This document shows, piece after piece, positions 41,455-50,547 of a stretch of 51,880 nt of DNA. This DNA is from Tidjanibacter sp. (lineage in GTDB: Bacteria; Bacteroidota; Bacteroidia; Bacteroidales; Rikenellaceae), in NCBI GenBank assembly GCA_017396085.1, contig JAFQNC010000030.1:1-51880 (forward strand). Reading direction: 5' to 3'. Every line of letters starts with the position of its first letter. The first letter of the stretch is position 1. The position numbers and the translations under genes are program-made. A model generated the notes under the pieces. The model searched no databases and had not been told where the DNA came from. It saw nothing but the letters and a program-made list of their open reading frames with translations.

Positions 41455-42813
41455 ATGGTAGAAAAATTACAACGTAAACTCAACGACTCGGCCTTTGTGC
41501 GCTGGTCGGCGCTGATTCTCATCGCACTGATGATGTTCTTCGGCTATATGTTTGTGGATATGCTCTCGCCCCTGAAAAGCCAACTTGAGAGCGGGCTCGG
41601 CTGGGATAGCACCACCTTCGGTACCTACGCCTCAAGCGAATACTTCCTCAACGTGTTCTGCTTCTTCCTGATTTTTGCAGGCGTGATTCTCGACAAGATG
41701 GGTATCCGCTTTACGGGTATGCTGTCGGCCTCGCTGATGGTTATCGGTGCCTGCATCAAGTTCTACGGTATGAGCGACTGGTTCATCGGTAGCAGTTTGG
41801 AGGCTTGGCTCAACTCGTGGTGGGTGGCTCTACCCGCAACGGCAAAACTCTCCTGCTTGGGCTTTATGATTTTCGGCTGCGGCTGCGAAATGGCCGGCAC
41901 CACCGTATCCAAGGCTATCGCCAAGTGGTTCAAAGGCAAGGAGATGGCTATGGCTATGGGTCTTGAGATGTCCATCGCACGTTTGGGCGTGTTTGCCGCA
42001 ATGTGGCTCTCGCCTATGGTCTACGATAAGTTCGGACACAATGTGTCGGCTCCCGTGGCCTTCGGTGCCATTCTGCTCATCATCGGCCTGTTGTTCTACT
42101 CGGTGTTCGTGGTTATGGACCGCAAGTTCGACAAGCAACTTGAGGCTGCCGGCGAACTCACCACCGAGGAGAACGAGGAGGAGTTCAAGTTCAAAGACCT
42201 CGGCAAGATTTTCTCGAGCAAGATGTTCTGGCTGGTGGCTCTGCTGTGTGTGCTCTACTACTCGGCCATCTTCCCCTTCCAGCGCTACGCACCCGACTTC
42301 CTCAACACCACCCTCGGTGTGGAGAATGGTGCCCAGTTGTTCAGCTGCTTCCCCATCCTCGCAATGGTGCTCACCCCCTTCTTGGGTGGTTTCATCGACC
42401 GCAAGGGTAAGGCTGCCTCTATGCTGATGCTCGGCTCGCTCATTATGATTGCCTGCCACCTCTCGTTTGCATTCCTGCTGCCCGCCTTCCCCACCAAGTG
42501 GTTGGCTGTGGCTTTGGTGGTAACTTTGGGTGTGTCGTTCTCGCTCGTGCCTGCGGCTTTGTGGCCCAGCGTGCCCAAGATTATCGACAACCGCATCCTC
42601 GGCTCGGCCTACTGCATCATCTTCTGGATTCAGAACATCGGCCTCTTTGCCGTACCTATGCTCATCGGCAACGTGCTCGACAAGACCGGTGGCTACACCG
42701 TGCCTATGGTCATCTTCTCTTCGTTTGGCGTGCTGGCCCTGCTCTTCAGCCTCTGGCTCAAGCGCGAGAACAAGAAGCAGAACTTCGGTTTGGAGGAGCC
42801 CAACATCAAATAG
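41455..42813 (+). CDS. Major facilitator superfamily transporter
   Basis: 452 aa with twelve predicted membrane segments in two halves separated by a charged loop (about 215-250, MDRKFDKQLEAAGELTTEEN). The first segment follows a short cytoplasmic N-terminus (VEKLQRKLNDSAFVRWSALI). The loop after segment 2 holds GVILDKMGIRFTG, the MFS motif A position. It resembles lysosomal-dipeptide-transporter-like (MFSD1-type) and nitrate/sugar-like members that are frequent in Bacteroidetes, but I cannot name the substrate. A strong terminator follows. Confidence 0.85.
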   Translation: MVEKLQRKLNDSAFVRWSALILIALMMFFGYMFVDMLSPLKSQLESGLGWDSTTFGTYASSEYFLNVFCFFLIFAGVILDKMGIRFTGMLSASLMVIGACIKFYGMSDWFIGSSLEAWLNSWWVALPATAKLSCLGFMIFGCGCEMAGTTVSKAIAKWFKGKEMAMAMGLEMSIARLGVFAAMWLSPMVYDKFGHNVSAPVAFGAILLIIGLLFYSVFVVMDRKFDKQLEAAGELTTEENEEEFKFKDLGKIFSSKMFWLVALLCVLYYSAIFPFQRYAPDFLNTTLGVENGAQLFSCFPILAMVLTPFLGGFIDRKGKAASMLMLGSLIMIACHLSFAFLLPAFPTKWLAVALVVTLGVSFSLVPAALWPSVPKIIDNRILGSAYCIIFWIQNIGLFAVPMLIGNVLDKTGGYTVPMVIFSSFGVLALLFSLWLKRENKKQNFGLEEPNIK

Positions 42814-42850
42814 TGGCCCCACACACACCGTTTGCACGATTGTGCCCCAC

Positions 42851-42889
42851 AACGACCACCCCTCAAAAAGTGCGGGTGGTCGTTTTTTT
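42851..42889 (+). terminator. Intrinsic terminator of the MFS gene
   Basis: AACGACCACCC and GGGTGGTCGTT form a perfect 11-bp stem with a 12-base loop, followed by a T run (42883-42889). Confidence 0.92.
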
Positions 42890-42934
42890 GGGCGAAAAAA
42901 CACGGCGGGGAGAATAACGATAGGGAAAATGATA

Positions 42935-42942
42935 TATATTTG
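42935..42942 (+). promoter_or_regulatory. -7 box (TATATTTG) of the SulP gene
   Basis: A perfect TAnnTTTG match, giving a leader of about 73 nt. Confidence 0.7.
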
Positions 42943-43019
42943 CACCCGTAATTTTTAAGAAATTTTAATAACTACGTGTCGCACAGGGCGACCACACTGA
43001 CGCTCAAACTTTTACACCA

Positions 43020-44727
43020 ATGGCTAACACCACCAAAGCAGGCAAAAAGGGCTTTACGATTGATTTCTCGCCCCGCCTATTCTCCACCCTCAAGGGTTAC
43101 AACAAGCAACGTTTCACCAAAGACCTGATGGCCGGTATCATCGTTGGTATCGTGGCCATTCCGTTGGCTATCGCCTTCGGTATCGCCTCGGGCGTGGGCC
43201 CCACCGAGGGTCTTGTTACCGCCATCATCGCCGGCTTCATCATCTCCGCACTCGGAGGTACCAAGGTGCAAATCGGTGGCCCCACGGGTGCCTTCATCGT
43301 CATCATCTACGGCATCATTCAGCAGTTCGGACTCGCCGGACTCGCCATCGCCACCGTTATGGCTGGTCTGATGCAGGTGGCTATGGGTGTGTTCCGCCTC
43401 GGCAGTGTCATCAAGTTTATGCCCTACCCCATCATCGTGGGCTTCACGGGCGGTATCGCCATCACCATCTTCTCCACTCAGATGAACGACCTCTTCGGTT
43501 TGGGCATCGAAAACGTGCCCGCCAACTTCATTGACAAGTGGGCCTGCTACTTCCAGAACATCGGAAACATAAATTGGTGGGCACTGGGCGTGGGCCTTGT
43601 GAGCATCGCAATCATCGCCTACACGCCCCGCATCTCCAAGAAGGTGCCCGGCTCGCTGTTGGCCATCGTGGTAATGACGGTGGTGTGCTGGTTGCTGCGT
43701 GAGTTCGCAGGGGTGGACTCCATCAAGACCATTGGCGACCTCTACACCCTGCCCAAAGGACTCCCCTCGTTCCGAATGCCCGCACTCGCCGAGGGCGAAA
43801 CATTCTTCTCCACTGCACAGGCAGTGTTGCCCGTAGCCTTCACCATAGCCATCCTCGGTGCCATTGAGAGCCTTCTCTCGGCAATGGTGGCCGATGGTGT
43901 GGTGGGCGACCGCCACAACTCCAACACCGAGCTCATCGGTAATGGCGTGGCCAACATCATCACCCCCTTCTTCGGCGGTATTCCCGCCACGGGCGCAATC
44001 GCACGCACTATGGCCAACATTAACAACGGTGGCCGTACCCCCATCGCAGGTATCACCCACACCGTGGTGCTCCTGCTGGTGCTCCTGCTGCTGGGCGACC
44101 TCGTGGGGCTCATTCCTATGCCCTGCTTGGCGGGTGTGCTCATCGTGGTGGCCTACAATATGAGTGGTTGGAGAACCATACGCTCAATGTGTCGCCAATC
44201 GAGGGGCGACATCGCTGTGCTCTTTGTTACCCTCCTGCTCACCGTCATCTTCGACCTCACCATTGCCATTGAGGTGGGCCTCATTATGGCTGTGGTGCTC
44301 TTTATGAAACGTGTGATGGAGAGCACCTCCATCTCGGTGGTTCAGAACGAGATGGCCGTGCATCACGATGGCGAGCAGCAAGACGAGGTTCTCACCATCC
44401 CTGCCCTCACGGAGGTCTATGAGATTGAGGGTCCCTTCTTCTTTGGTATTGCCAACAAGTTTGAGGAGTTGTCGTCTATGCACTCAAAGTTGCCCATACG
44501 TGTAATTCGTATGCGCAAGGTTACCTTCATTGACGCCACGGGTATCCACAACCTTGAGATTTTCATCGGCTCGGCCTTGAAGGAGGGCCGCAAGGTTATT
44601 CTTTCGGGTGTAAATGCGGATGTCTACGCCGAGATTGACAAGGCTGGAATTGTTGATATGGTGGGCCGCGAGAACGTGCTTGACCACATCCACAAAGCCC
44701 TTGCCCGTGCCGAAGAAATCAGCAAGG

Positions 44728-44741
<14 letters not shown>
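43020..44741 (+). CDS. SulP/SLC26-family anion transporter
   Basis: 573 aa. A membrane domain (about 25-425) with the SulP signatures KDLMAGIIVGIVAIPLAIAF, VQIGGPTGAFIVIIYG (near 78), NTELIGNGVANIITPFFGGI (near 302) and PATGAIARTMANINNGGRTP (near 322), then a C-terminal STAS domain (about 455-565, IRVIRMRKVTFIDATGIHNL). SulP proteins carry sulfate, bicarbonate, dicarboxylates or other anions; the exact substrate cannot be read from sequence. Single gene with its own promoter. The end EIEN and TAA stop are made by GAAATTGAAAATTAA heptamer sequence. Confidence 0.92.
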
Positions 44742-44836
<95 letters not shown>

Positions 44837-44837
44837 T

Positions 44838-45611
44838 TTAACGAATAAGCGTCAGCCGCAGGGCCTCTTCGGGGCGGTTGGTGGTAAGATAGTCCACCCC
44901 CTTACGGATAAACTTACGCATAATGGACTCGGAATTGACAGTCCACACGTTGGTTTCAAGCCCCAAGCGGCGACTCTGCGACAGCCATCGGGGGTGGAGC
45001 AGGTAGATTGCAAAGTGGTAGTCGGGGCCCGCAAAACCCTCCGCCTTCAACTCCTTGGGCGATAGGTTGTTATTGAGGTAGAAAACCTTGGCAGAGGGGG
45101 CCAAACGATGAAATTCCCTGCACGCTTCGAGCGAAAAACTGATGTAGTCGGTGCGCTCGGCAAGGCCCATCTGCTCAATCATCTTCACACATTTGGCCAC
45201 CGCCTCGGCCTCTTGGGCCTGCGAGGGGTGTGGTTTAAGTTCGAGCACAAGGTGCAGGTCGGGGTATTTTAGTCCCTCGCAGAGATACTCCGCAAGGGTG
45301 GGGACCCTCTCGCCATTGGGCAGAGTGTGGGCACGCACCTCCGCAGCGGTCATCTCCACAATGGGGCGGTCGTAGCCCTCGCCCAAAGTGCTGTCGTGAA
45401 ACACCACAACCTCTCCATCGGCAGTCATCCACACGTCAAATTCGCTACCCCAGCACCCCACCTCTGCGGCCTTACGCAAGGCTGTGAGGGAGTTTTGTGC
45501 GCTCCCCTCGGTGTCCCAGTAGCCACGGTGGGCAACGACTTTGGTTTGTGCAGAGAGCGAAATGGCCCACGTCAAAACGAGGACTCCCAAAATAAAAATG
45601 CCTTTTTTCAT
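44838..45611 (-). CDS. Glycerophosphodiester phosphodiesterase family protein
   Basis: 257 aa with a signal peptide (MKKGIFILGVLVLTWAISLS). GDPD TIM barrel: catalytic HRG in VVAHRGYWDTEG (near 26), FDVWMTADGEVVVFHDSTLG (near 61; Asp metal ligand and the second catalytic His), LELKPHP (near 125) and VWTVNSESIMRKF (near 225). The usual PENT after the HRG is AQNS here, so the canonical metal-binding Glu is replaced by Gln; this looks like a Bacteroidetes subfamily trait, perhaps compensated by the Glu of the TEG. It likely hydrolyses glycerophosphodiesters in the periplasm. Divergent from the DUF4015 gene. Confidence 0.88.
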   Translation of the reverse strand: MKKGIFILGVLVLTWAISLSAQTKVVAHRGYWDTEGSAQNSLTALRKAAEVGCWGSEFDVWMTADGEVVVFHDSTLGEGYDRPIVEMTAAEVRAHTLPNGERVPTLAEYLCEGLKYPDLHLVLELKPHPSQAQEAEAVAKCVKMIEQMGLAERTDYISFSLEACREFHRLAPSAKVFYLNNNLSPKELKAEGFAGPDYHFAIYLLHPRWLSQSRRLGLETNVWTVNSESIMRKFIRKGVDYLTTNRPEEALRLTLIR

Positions 45612-45633
45612 TCTTCTGTTGTTTTGTGCAGAG

Positions 45634-45641
45634 CAAATGTA
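45634..45641 (-). promoter_or_regulatory. -7 box (TACATTTG) of the GDPD gene
   Basis: Perfect TAnnTTTG on the minus strand, 23 bp before the GDPD ATG. It lies only 12 bp from the opposing promoter box. Confidence 0.65.
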
Positions 45642-45653
45642 AGACAAAAAATG

Positions 45654-45661
45654 TATCTTTG
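45654..45661 (+). promoter_or_regulatory. -7 box (TATCTTTG) of the DUF4015 gene
   Basis: Perfect TAnnTTTG, 46 bp before the ATG at 45708. The two divergent -7 boxes are so close that each -33 region lies beyond the other, so the polymerases should compete. Confidence 0.7.
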
Positions 45662-45707
45662 TGCAACTTTTTTTGTTAGTAACCACAAAACCACAACGAA
45701 TAGAAAG

Positions 45708-47423
45708 ATGAAGAACTCCATATTCAGACACCTTGCACGAGCCCTTGTGCTCACCGCAGCCACCACATTGGCCACCGCTTGTGCCGACAAAGAACTCACC
45801 GAGCCCCGCTACCTCGCCTCGGCCACCACAACCACCGACCTCTACTCCATTGACGAGGAGGGCAACCTCTCCTGCGCAGGCCACTTCCTGCGTGGCACCG
45901 AGGTTACCGCCTACCCCAACTGCGTGGAGAAGGTGGAGAAGGTGCCCTATGTGAAGGTGCTCTTGGAGGGTAGTGAGTTCTATGCCCAGCAGGCTGCACT
46001 GGCTACCGAGCACAGGGATGTGGTGAGGGAGAAGAGCATTTGGGTGCGCACACCCGCCACCCTGCTTGCCGACACCGCCACCTCCACCATCGCCGGCTTT
46101 GCCGACAAGGGGGCCGAATTGGAGGTCGTGGGATACGACTCGTTGCGCACCGATGGCTCCGTGGCCACCTACAAAGTGCGTCTGGGCGAGGAAGGCACCG
46201 AGGGTTACATCTATGGTAAGTACACCGTCTTTACCCCCGAGGAGGCAGCCCTGAGGTACAAGGCCGAGGAGTATGACAAGGTGCACAAGGCTGTGAAAAA
46301 CTCCTTTGGAGGAGGTGCCGCCATCGGGTGCGACTTCTACCCCGTGGAGAAGCCTCGCTTTGAGAACAACCCTATGCCCCACGCCTGCTACTCGCTCTAC
46401 CTCAATGCGGGCACCAACGTGCTCAAAAACATTGAGGCCTACATCACCCTCGCCAAGCAGAGCAAAATCAACACCTTCGTAATCGACATCAAGGACAACG
46501 AAAGCCCCGGCTACAAGGCCGATGCAATGAAGCTCTACTCGCCCACCAACTACCGCCGTGCGGGCGACAAGGAGGCTCTCTATCGCCGCGTGGTGAGCCG
46601 TCTGCACGAGGAGGGATTTTATGTTGTGGGGCGTATCACCTGCTTCAAGGACAGCTATTTCGTGAAGGACAACCCACAGTGCGCCATCACCGAGAGGGCC
46701 ACAGGCGAGCCCTTCAAGCACAACAAAGCCTACTGGCCCAGTGGGTTCGACCGCAGGGTGTGGGAGTTCAATGTGGCACTGGCGAAGGAGGCTGTGGAGA
46801 AGTTCGGCTTCAACGAGATTAACTTCGACTATGTGCGTTTCCCCGACCGTATGACCAAGGTGGAGGACATCGTGGACTACCACAACCGCTATGGCGAGAG
46901 CAAAGTGCAGGCCATTCAGCGTTTTGTGCAGTATGCTTGCGATGAAATCCACAAGGTGGGTGCCTACGTGTCGATAGATGTCTTTGGCGAGAGTGCCAAC
47001 CCGGGCTACACCACCGCCTATGGTCAGTATTGGCCCGCCATCAGCAACGTGGCCGATGTAATCAGCGGTATGCCCTACCCCGACCACTTCTCCAACGGCT
47101 ACTATGGCATCCAAAAGCCGTGGAACAACCCCTATGATATTCTCTACCAGTGGGGCCAGAGGGTGCAGGGCCGACAGGCCGTAACCCCCACCCCCGCCGT
47201 GGTGCGTACTTGGGTGCAAGCCTACAATGTGATGCGCCACGTGGACCGCAACGGCATCGCCTACGATGCAGAGAATGTGGAGAAGGAAATCAGGGGCCTC
47301 TATGCCGCAGGGCTCACGGGTGGTTACATCACTTGGCTCGCCTCCTCCAACATCGAGAAGTACTACCAGCAACTCGGAGCCTTCCAAAAGGACTACTACG
47401 CCGAGTATGTACAGGGCAGGTAG
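45708..47423 (+). CDS. DUF4015-type putative glycosyl hydrolase lipoprotein
   Basis: 571 aa. An N-terminal signal ends at a cysteine (TLATAC, C25), a weak lipobox. Two SH3-like segments (about 30-110 and 110-195; GYIYGKYTVFTPEEA) lead into a TIM-barrel domain (about 235-555) of the putative glycosyl hydrolase family (DUF4015), with TFVIDIKDNESPGYKADAMK (near 258), VVGRITCFKDSYFV (near 306), INFDYVRFPD (near 374) and SIDVFGESANPGYTT (near 423). The acidic residues of INFDYVRFPD fit a catalytic role. Wall or exopolysaccharide sugar is a likely substrate; inference. Start chosen at the ATG 46 bp after a promoter box. Confidence 0.82.
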   Translation: MKNSIFRHLARALVLTAATTLATACADKELTEPRYLASATTTTDLYSIDEEGNLSCAGHFLRGTEVTAYPNCVEKVEKVPYVKVLLEGSEFYAQQAALATEHRDVVREKSIWVRTPATLLADTATSTIAGFADKGAELEVVGYDSLRTDGSVATYKVRLGEEGTEGYIYGKYTVFTPEEAALRYKAEEYDKVHKAVKNSFGGGAAIGCDFYPVEKPRFENNPMPHACYSLYLNAGTNVLKNIEAYITLAKQSKINTFVIDIKDNESPGYKADAMKLYSPTNYRRAGDKEALYRRVVSRLHEEGFYVVGRITCFKDSYFVKDNPQCAITERATGEPFKHNKAYWPSGFDRRVWEFNVALAKEAVEKFGFNEINFDYVRFPDRMTKVEDIVDYHNRYGESKVQAIQRFVQYACDEIHKVGAYVSIDVFGESANPGYTTAYGQYWPAISNVADVISGMPYPDHFSNGYYGIQKPWNNPYDILYQWGQRVQGRQAVTPTPAVVRTWVQAYNVMRHVDRNGIAYDAENVEKEIRGLYAAGLTGGYITWLASSNIEKYYQQLGAFQKDYYAEYVQGR

Positions 47424-47490
47424 CACAACGTTAGTGTCCACATTCAAGACATTAGTGGGAGAAATATTTGCAGGAGTGGGAAAAATTCCC

Positions 47491-47498
47491 TAACTTTG
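47491..47498 (+). promoter_or_regulatory. Promoter (TTTG ... TAACTTTG) of the coiled-coil/zapA operon
   Basis: A -7 box TAACTTTG at 47491-47498 with a TTTG at 47467-47470, 20 bp apart, the classic Bacteroidetes spacing. Confidence 0.78.
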
Positions 47499-47537
47499 TG
47501 TGTGTATAATCGCAGGCGCAGGCCTGACCGAAGCAGT

Positions 47538-47831
47538 ATGGCAAAACAACAAGTCGTTAATTCGTTAGCAGAGAAGGTAGGACGGGTGATTCAGGACAAC
47601 ACTCGTCTGCGCAAGGAGTGCGCCGACTTGGTGGGTGAGAGGGACAAATTGCGTTCCGACAACCGCGCACTGCAACAGCAGGTGGGTGAACTGCAACAGA
47701 GAATTTCGCTCCTTGAGTTGGGCGAAGGTTTTGGTGGCACGCAAAACGAGGCTGCCAAGAAGAGAGCAAAGGCACAAATCAACAGGCTTATGCGGGAGAT
47801 TGACAGGTGCATTGCCCTCGTGAACAAGTAG
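47538..47831 (+). CDS. Small coiled-coil protein upstream of zapA (ZapB-like in form)
   Basis: 97 aa. No recognised family, but nearly the whole protein is a predicted coiled coil (about 15-70, with VGELQQRISLLELGE) followed by a basic helical C-terminus (KKRAKAQINRLMREIDRCIA). It starts at the first ATG after a strong promoter and is followed 62 bp later by zapA, so they share a transcript. Size, shape and position recall ZapB, which bridges ZapA and the chromosome in proteobacteria; similarity in sequence is not evident, so this is inference. Confidence 0.75.
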   Translation: MAKQQVVNSLAEKVGRVIQDNTRLRKECADLVGERDKLRSDNRALQQQVGELQQRISLLELGEGFGGTQNEAAKKRAKAQINRLMREIDRCIALVNK

Positions 47832-47893
47832 TAGGTTTTTTAGGCTATTCGGCACAGTTTGTATTTGTAGAGAGGAACATTGCGCAACACACT

Positions 47894-48184
47894 ATGGCGG
47901 AGTTTTTGAACATAAACCTCGATATTGCAGGCAAGAAATACCCCCTGAGGATTGAGCGTGCAAAGGAGGAACTCTATCGCAAAGCCGAGAAGGAGATAAA
48001 CCGTTGGGTGGCAACCATCGAGTCCAGATACCGTATGGACAAGGAGGGTTGTTTGGCAATGGCTGCCTTGCAGGTGGCCCTCCAAAATGTGGAGCACGCA
48101 ACCTCACGCAATATTGATGACGACTTGGCCGAACTAACCGCCATCGAGCGCACACTTGACGACTACCTCTCCAAATTGGAGTAG
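47894..48184 (+). CDS. zapA: Cell division protein ZapA
   Basis: 96 aa. FtsZ-associated protein that bundles FtsZ filaments. The N-terminal part (FLNINLDIAGKKYPLRIERA, then KEELYRKAEKEINRWVATIE) matches the ZapA fold; the C-terminal helix (MAALQVALQNVEHATSRNID) would form the dimeric coiled coil. Start at ATG 47894. Followed by a structured RNA and rny, the gene order I recall from Bacteroidetes genomes. Confidence 0.88.
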   Translation: MAEFLNINLDIAGKKYPLRIERAKEELYRKAEKEINRWVATIESRYRMDKEGCLAMAALQVALQNVEHATSRNIDDDLAELTAIERTLDDYLSKLE

Positions 48185-48244
48185 GGATATTGTGTCAGGT
48201 GGATGCCGGCACAGGAGGGATGCCTCTTCGGGAACACCACCCTT

Positions 48245-48372
48245 ACGATACAAGGTGGCAAGGTGGCAAGAACAGGGAGGAAAGACCAAGGGTGCAAGGA
48301 TGCAAGGAGGCAAGCGTAAGAAAGCAAGGCCAAGGTGGTAAGGACAAGGAAGAAAGGAAGAAAGAACAAAAA
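48245..48372 (+). repeat. Purine-rich degenerate repeat after zapA
   Basis: About 120 bp, almost all purine apart from scattered T and C, with GCAAGG or GGCAAG recurring every 8-10 bp (AAGGTGGCAAGGTGGCAAG, GTGCAAGGATGCAAGGAGGC). No coding signal is convincing. It lies directly upstream of the structured RNA. Confidence 0.6.
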
Positions 48373-48402
48373 GTTCATTGGAAATATAATCGAAACAGAA
48401 TC

Positions 48403-48625
48403 TGCCCGCATAGATTCCATTCAGATTTGCGAAACTCAACACTTTAATAATTGAGCAGCGACTCGTAGTGTCAAAAACAGGCCTAGGTAACCCCGCAAGG
48501 GGGAGTGTCCGGTGGCTCCGCCTCCCGATGCCGTTGGACGTTTGCGATGCAAATACGGCGCCCTCACTCGTGACGATATGGTAGTTTCGTCAAACAATTC
48601 AATGGAATCCTATGTGGGTTTTTTT
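48403..48625 (+). ncRNA. ssrS: Structured RNA, probable 6S RNA
   Basis: The 5' end CCCGCATAG (48405-48413) pairs with CTATGTGGG (48610-48618), and ATTCCATT (48414-48421) with AATGGAAT (48601-48608), with one bulged C: a 17-bp closing stem holding about 180 nt. Inside are hairpins CCCC-GCAA-GGGG, GGGAG/CTCCC with a nested CGG/CCG, and GCCGT/ACGGC enclosing TTTGC-GAT-GCAAA. Seven T follow the closing stem, making a terminator. Length (about 215-220 nt), a long closing rod and a position between zapA and rny fit 6S RNA, which binds RNA polymerase. The sequence alone does not prove the family, and the promoter is not clear. Confidence 0.65.
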
Positions 48626-48732
48626 GTTTCGGCACAGCAGAGGATTTTATTTTAGGACAACACACACATAAAACCAAAAACACAAAAAACAGAAATAACA
48701 CTTTTTTAACAACAAAACACAACTGAATAATT

Positions 48733-50280
48733 ATGATAACAATAGTATTAACAGCGGTAATTTCGGCAACGGTGGGCGTTGGCACCTACATCGTTGTCAG
48801 CAATGCCGTAACCAAGACAACCGTCCGCAAGCGAAGGGAGGCTCTCATTGCAGCCGCCAAGAGCGAGGGCGAGATGATTCGCAAAGAGAAAGAGTTGCAG
48901 GCCAAAGAGCGTTTCCTTGAACTCAAACGTGAGCACGACCGCACCGTGAACGAGCGCAACCAGAAGCTCAACCAGAGAGAGCAGGGTATCAAACAGACCG
49001 AGAACAATCTCAACCAGCAACGCTCCGAGTTGGACAAGAAAAACAACGAACTTGACAAGCAGAAAGAGCAGGTGGCTGCACAACTCGCCCACTTGGAGAA
49101 GCGCAAGGAGGAGGCCGACCGCATCATCAAGGAGCAGAACATCAAACTTGAGCAGATTGGCGGCATCAGTTCGGAGGAGGCCAAGAATATCCTCATTGAG
49201 AATATGAAGGCCGAGGCCGAGAGGGATGCGCAGACCTACATCAGCGAGACCATTGAGGAGGCCAAACTCACCGCCAGCAAGGAGGCCAAACGCATTGTGG
49301 TGCAGACCATCCAGAGGGTGGCAACCGAGACCGCCATTGAGAACTCCGTAACGGTGTTCAACATTGACAGCGATGAGGTCAAGGGTCGTATCATCGGTCG
49401 TGAGGGCCGCAACATTCGTGCTTTGGAGGCTGCAACCGGTGTGGAGATTATCGTAGACGACACCCCCGATGCAATTATCCTCTCGGGCTTTGACCCCGTG
49501 CGCAGGGAGATTGCTCGTTTGGCACTCCACCAGCTTGTAACCGATGGCCGCATCCACCCCGCACGTATTGAGGAGGTGGTAACCAAGGTTAAGAAACAGA
49601 TTGAGGAGGAGATTGCAGAGGTGGGTAAACGCACCATCATCGACCTCGGTATCCACAATATGAGCCCCGAACTGGTAAGGCTTATCGGTAAGATGAAATA
49701 CCGCTCGTCTTATGGTCAGAACCTGCTGCAACACGCACGCGAAACCGCCAACTTGTGCGGTATTATGGCAGCCGAACTCGGCCTCAACGTGAAGAACGCA
49801 CGTAGGGCAGGTCTGCTGCACGATATTGGTAAGGTGCCCGATGATGAGCCCGAATTGCCACACGCAATTATCGGTATGAAGCTCTGCGAGAAGTACAAAG
49901 AGAAACCCGAGGTTTGCAACGCTGTGGGCTCCCACCACGAGGAGGTGGAGATGAACTCTCTGATTGCACCCATCGTGCAGGTGTGTGATGCCATATCCGG
50001 TGCCCGCCCCGGTGCGAGGAGCGAGATTGTGGAGAGCTACATCAAGCGACTCAAAGAGATGGAGAGCATTGCTCTATCCTACCCCGGTGTGATGAAGACC
50101 TACGCCATTCAGGCCGGTAGGGAGTTGAGGGTTATCGTTGGTGCCGACAAGATTAGCGATGCCGACAGCGAGCAACTCAGCCGCGACATTGCCAAGAAGA
50201 TTCAGGACGAGATGACCTACCCCGGTCAGGTGAAGATTACGGTTATCCGCGAGACCCGCGCCGTAGCCTACGCCAAGTAG
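48733..50280 (+). CDS. rny: Ribonuclease Y
   Basis: 515 aa, the standard size. Membrane-anchored endoribonuclease that starts mRNA decay. An N-terminal membrane segment ([20 protein letters not shown], 2-21), a long charged coiled coil (about 30-150), a KH RNA-binding domain (about 205-270, with [20 protein letters not shown]) and the HD domain (about 325-425) with metal ligands in [12 protein letters not shown] and [18 protein letters not shown] (near 362), plus [10 protein letters not shown] (near 398). All catalytic residues are present. It begins 107 bp after the structured RNA. Confidence 0.97.
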   Translation: MITIVLTAVISATVGVGTYIVVSNAVTKTTVRKRREALIAAAKSEGEMIRKEKELQAKERFLELKREHDRTVNERNQKLNQREQGIKQTENNLNQQRSELDKKNNELDKQKEQVAAQLAHLEKRKEEADRIIKEQNIKLEQIGGISSEEAKNILIENMKAEAERDAQTYISETIEEAKLTASKEAKRIVVQTIQRVATETAIENSVTVFNIDSDEVKGRIIGREGRNIRALEAATGVEIIVDDTPDAIILSGFDPVRREIARLALHQLVTDGRIHPARIEEVVTKVKKQIEEEIAEVGKRTIIDLGIHNMSPELVRLIGKMKYRSSYGQNLLQHARETANLCGIMAAELGLNVKNARRAGLLHDIGKVPDDEPELPHAIIGMKLCEKYKEKPEVCNAVGSHHEEVEMNSLIAPIVQVCDAISGARPGARSEIVESYIKRLKEMESIALSYPGVMKTYAIQAGRELRVIVGADKISDADSEQLSRDIAKKIQDEMTYPGQVKITVIRETRAVAYAK

Positions 50281-50294
50281 GGCCGCTCCTTCTG

Positions 50295-50428
50295 CCCGAT
50301 AGTGCGGGGAAGCCACGGCTCCCGATAGTGTGGGAAAGCAACTTCTCTCCCGATACCCAATAGTGCGAGAAAGCAACAACTTCCGAGATGGTTCGGGAGA
50401 GCAGTAACGCCCGACACTTCGGTGGCAG
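50295..50428 (+). repeat. Array of short hairpin units after rny
   Basis: Five related units start at 50295, 50321, 50349, 50383 and 50410, 26-34 bp apart. The first reads CCCGATAGTGCGGGGAAGC; the second CCCGATAGTGTGGGAAAGC; the third carries an insertion; the fourth and fifth are degenerate. Each can form a 4-bp hairpin (CCCG with CGGG or TGGG). No T-run makes it a normal terminator. Together with the following 120 bp it makes a 267-bp gap without a gene. Confidence 0.7.
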
Positions 50429-50547
50429 TTTTCCACTACTACCGGCAAGTTAGGTAGCACCACAAATGAGGCATAGGCAAGATGAGCACATAAGCGGTAA
50501 TTTTGTCTTGTCAAACAGGCAGAATGCAGATTATAAAATTTAATGGT

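Noticed and set aside
48403..48625. tmRNA, RNase P RNA or SRP RNA
   Set aside because: No tRNA-like CCA end or tag frame, no RNase P GAGGAAAGTCC box, and no SRP GGAAGCAG loop.
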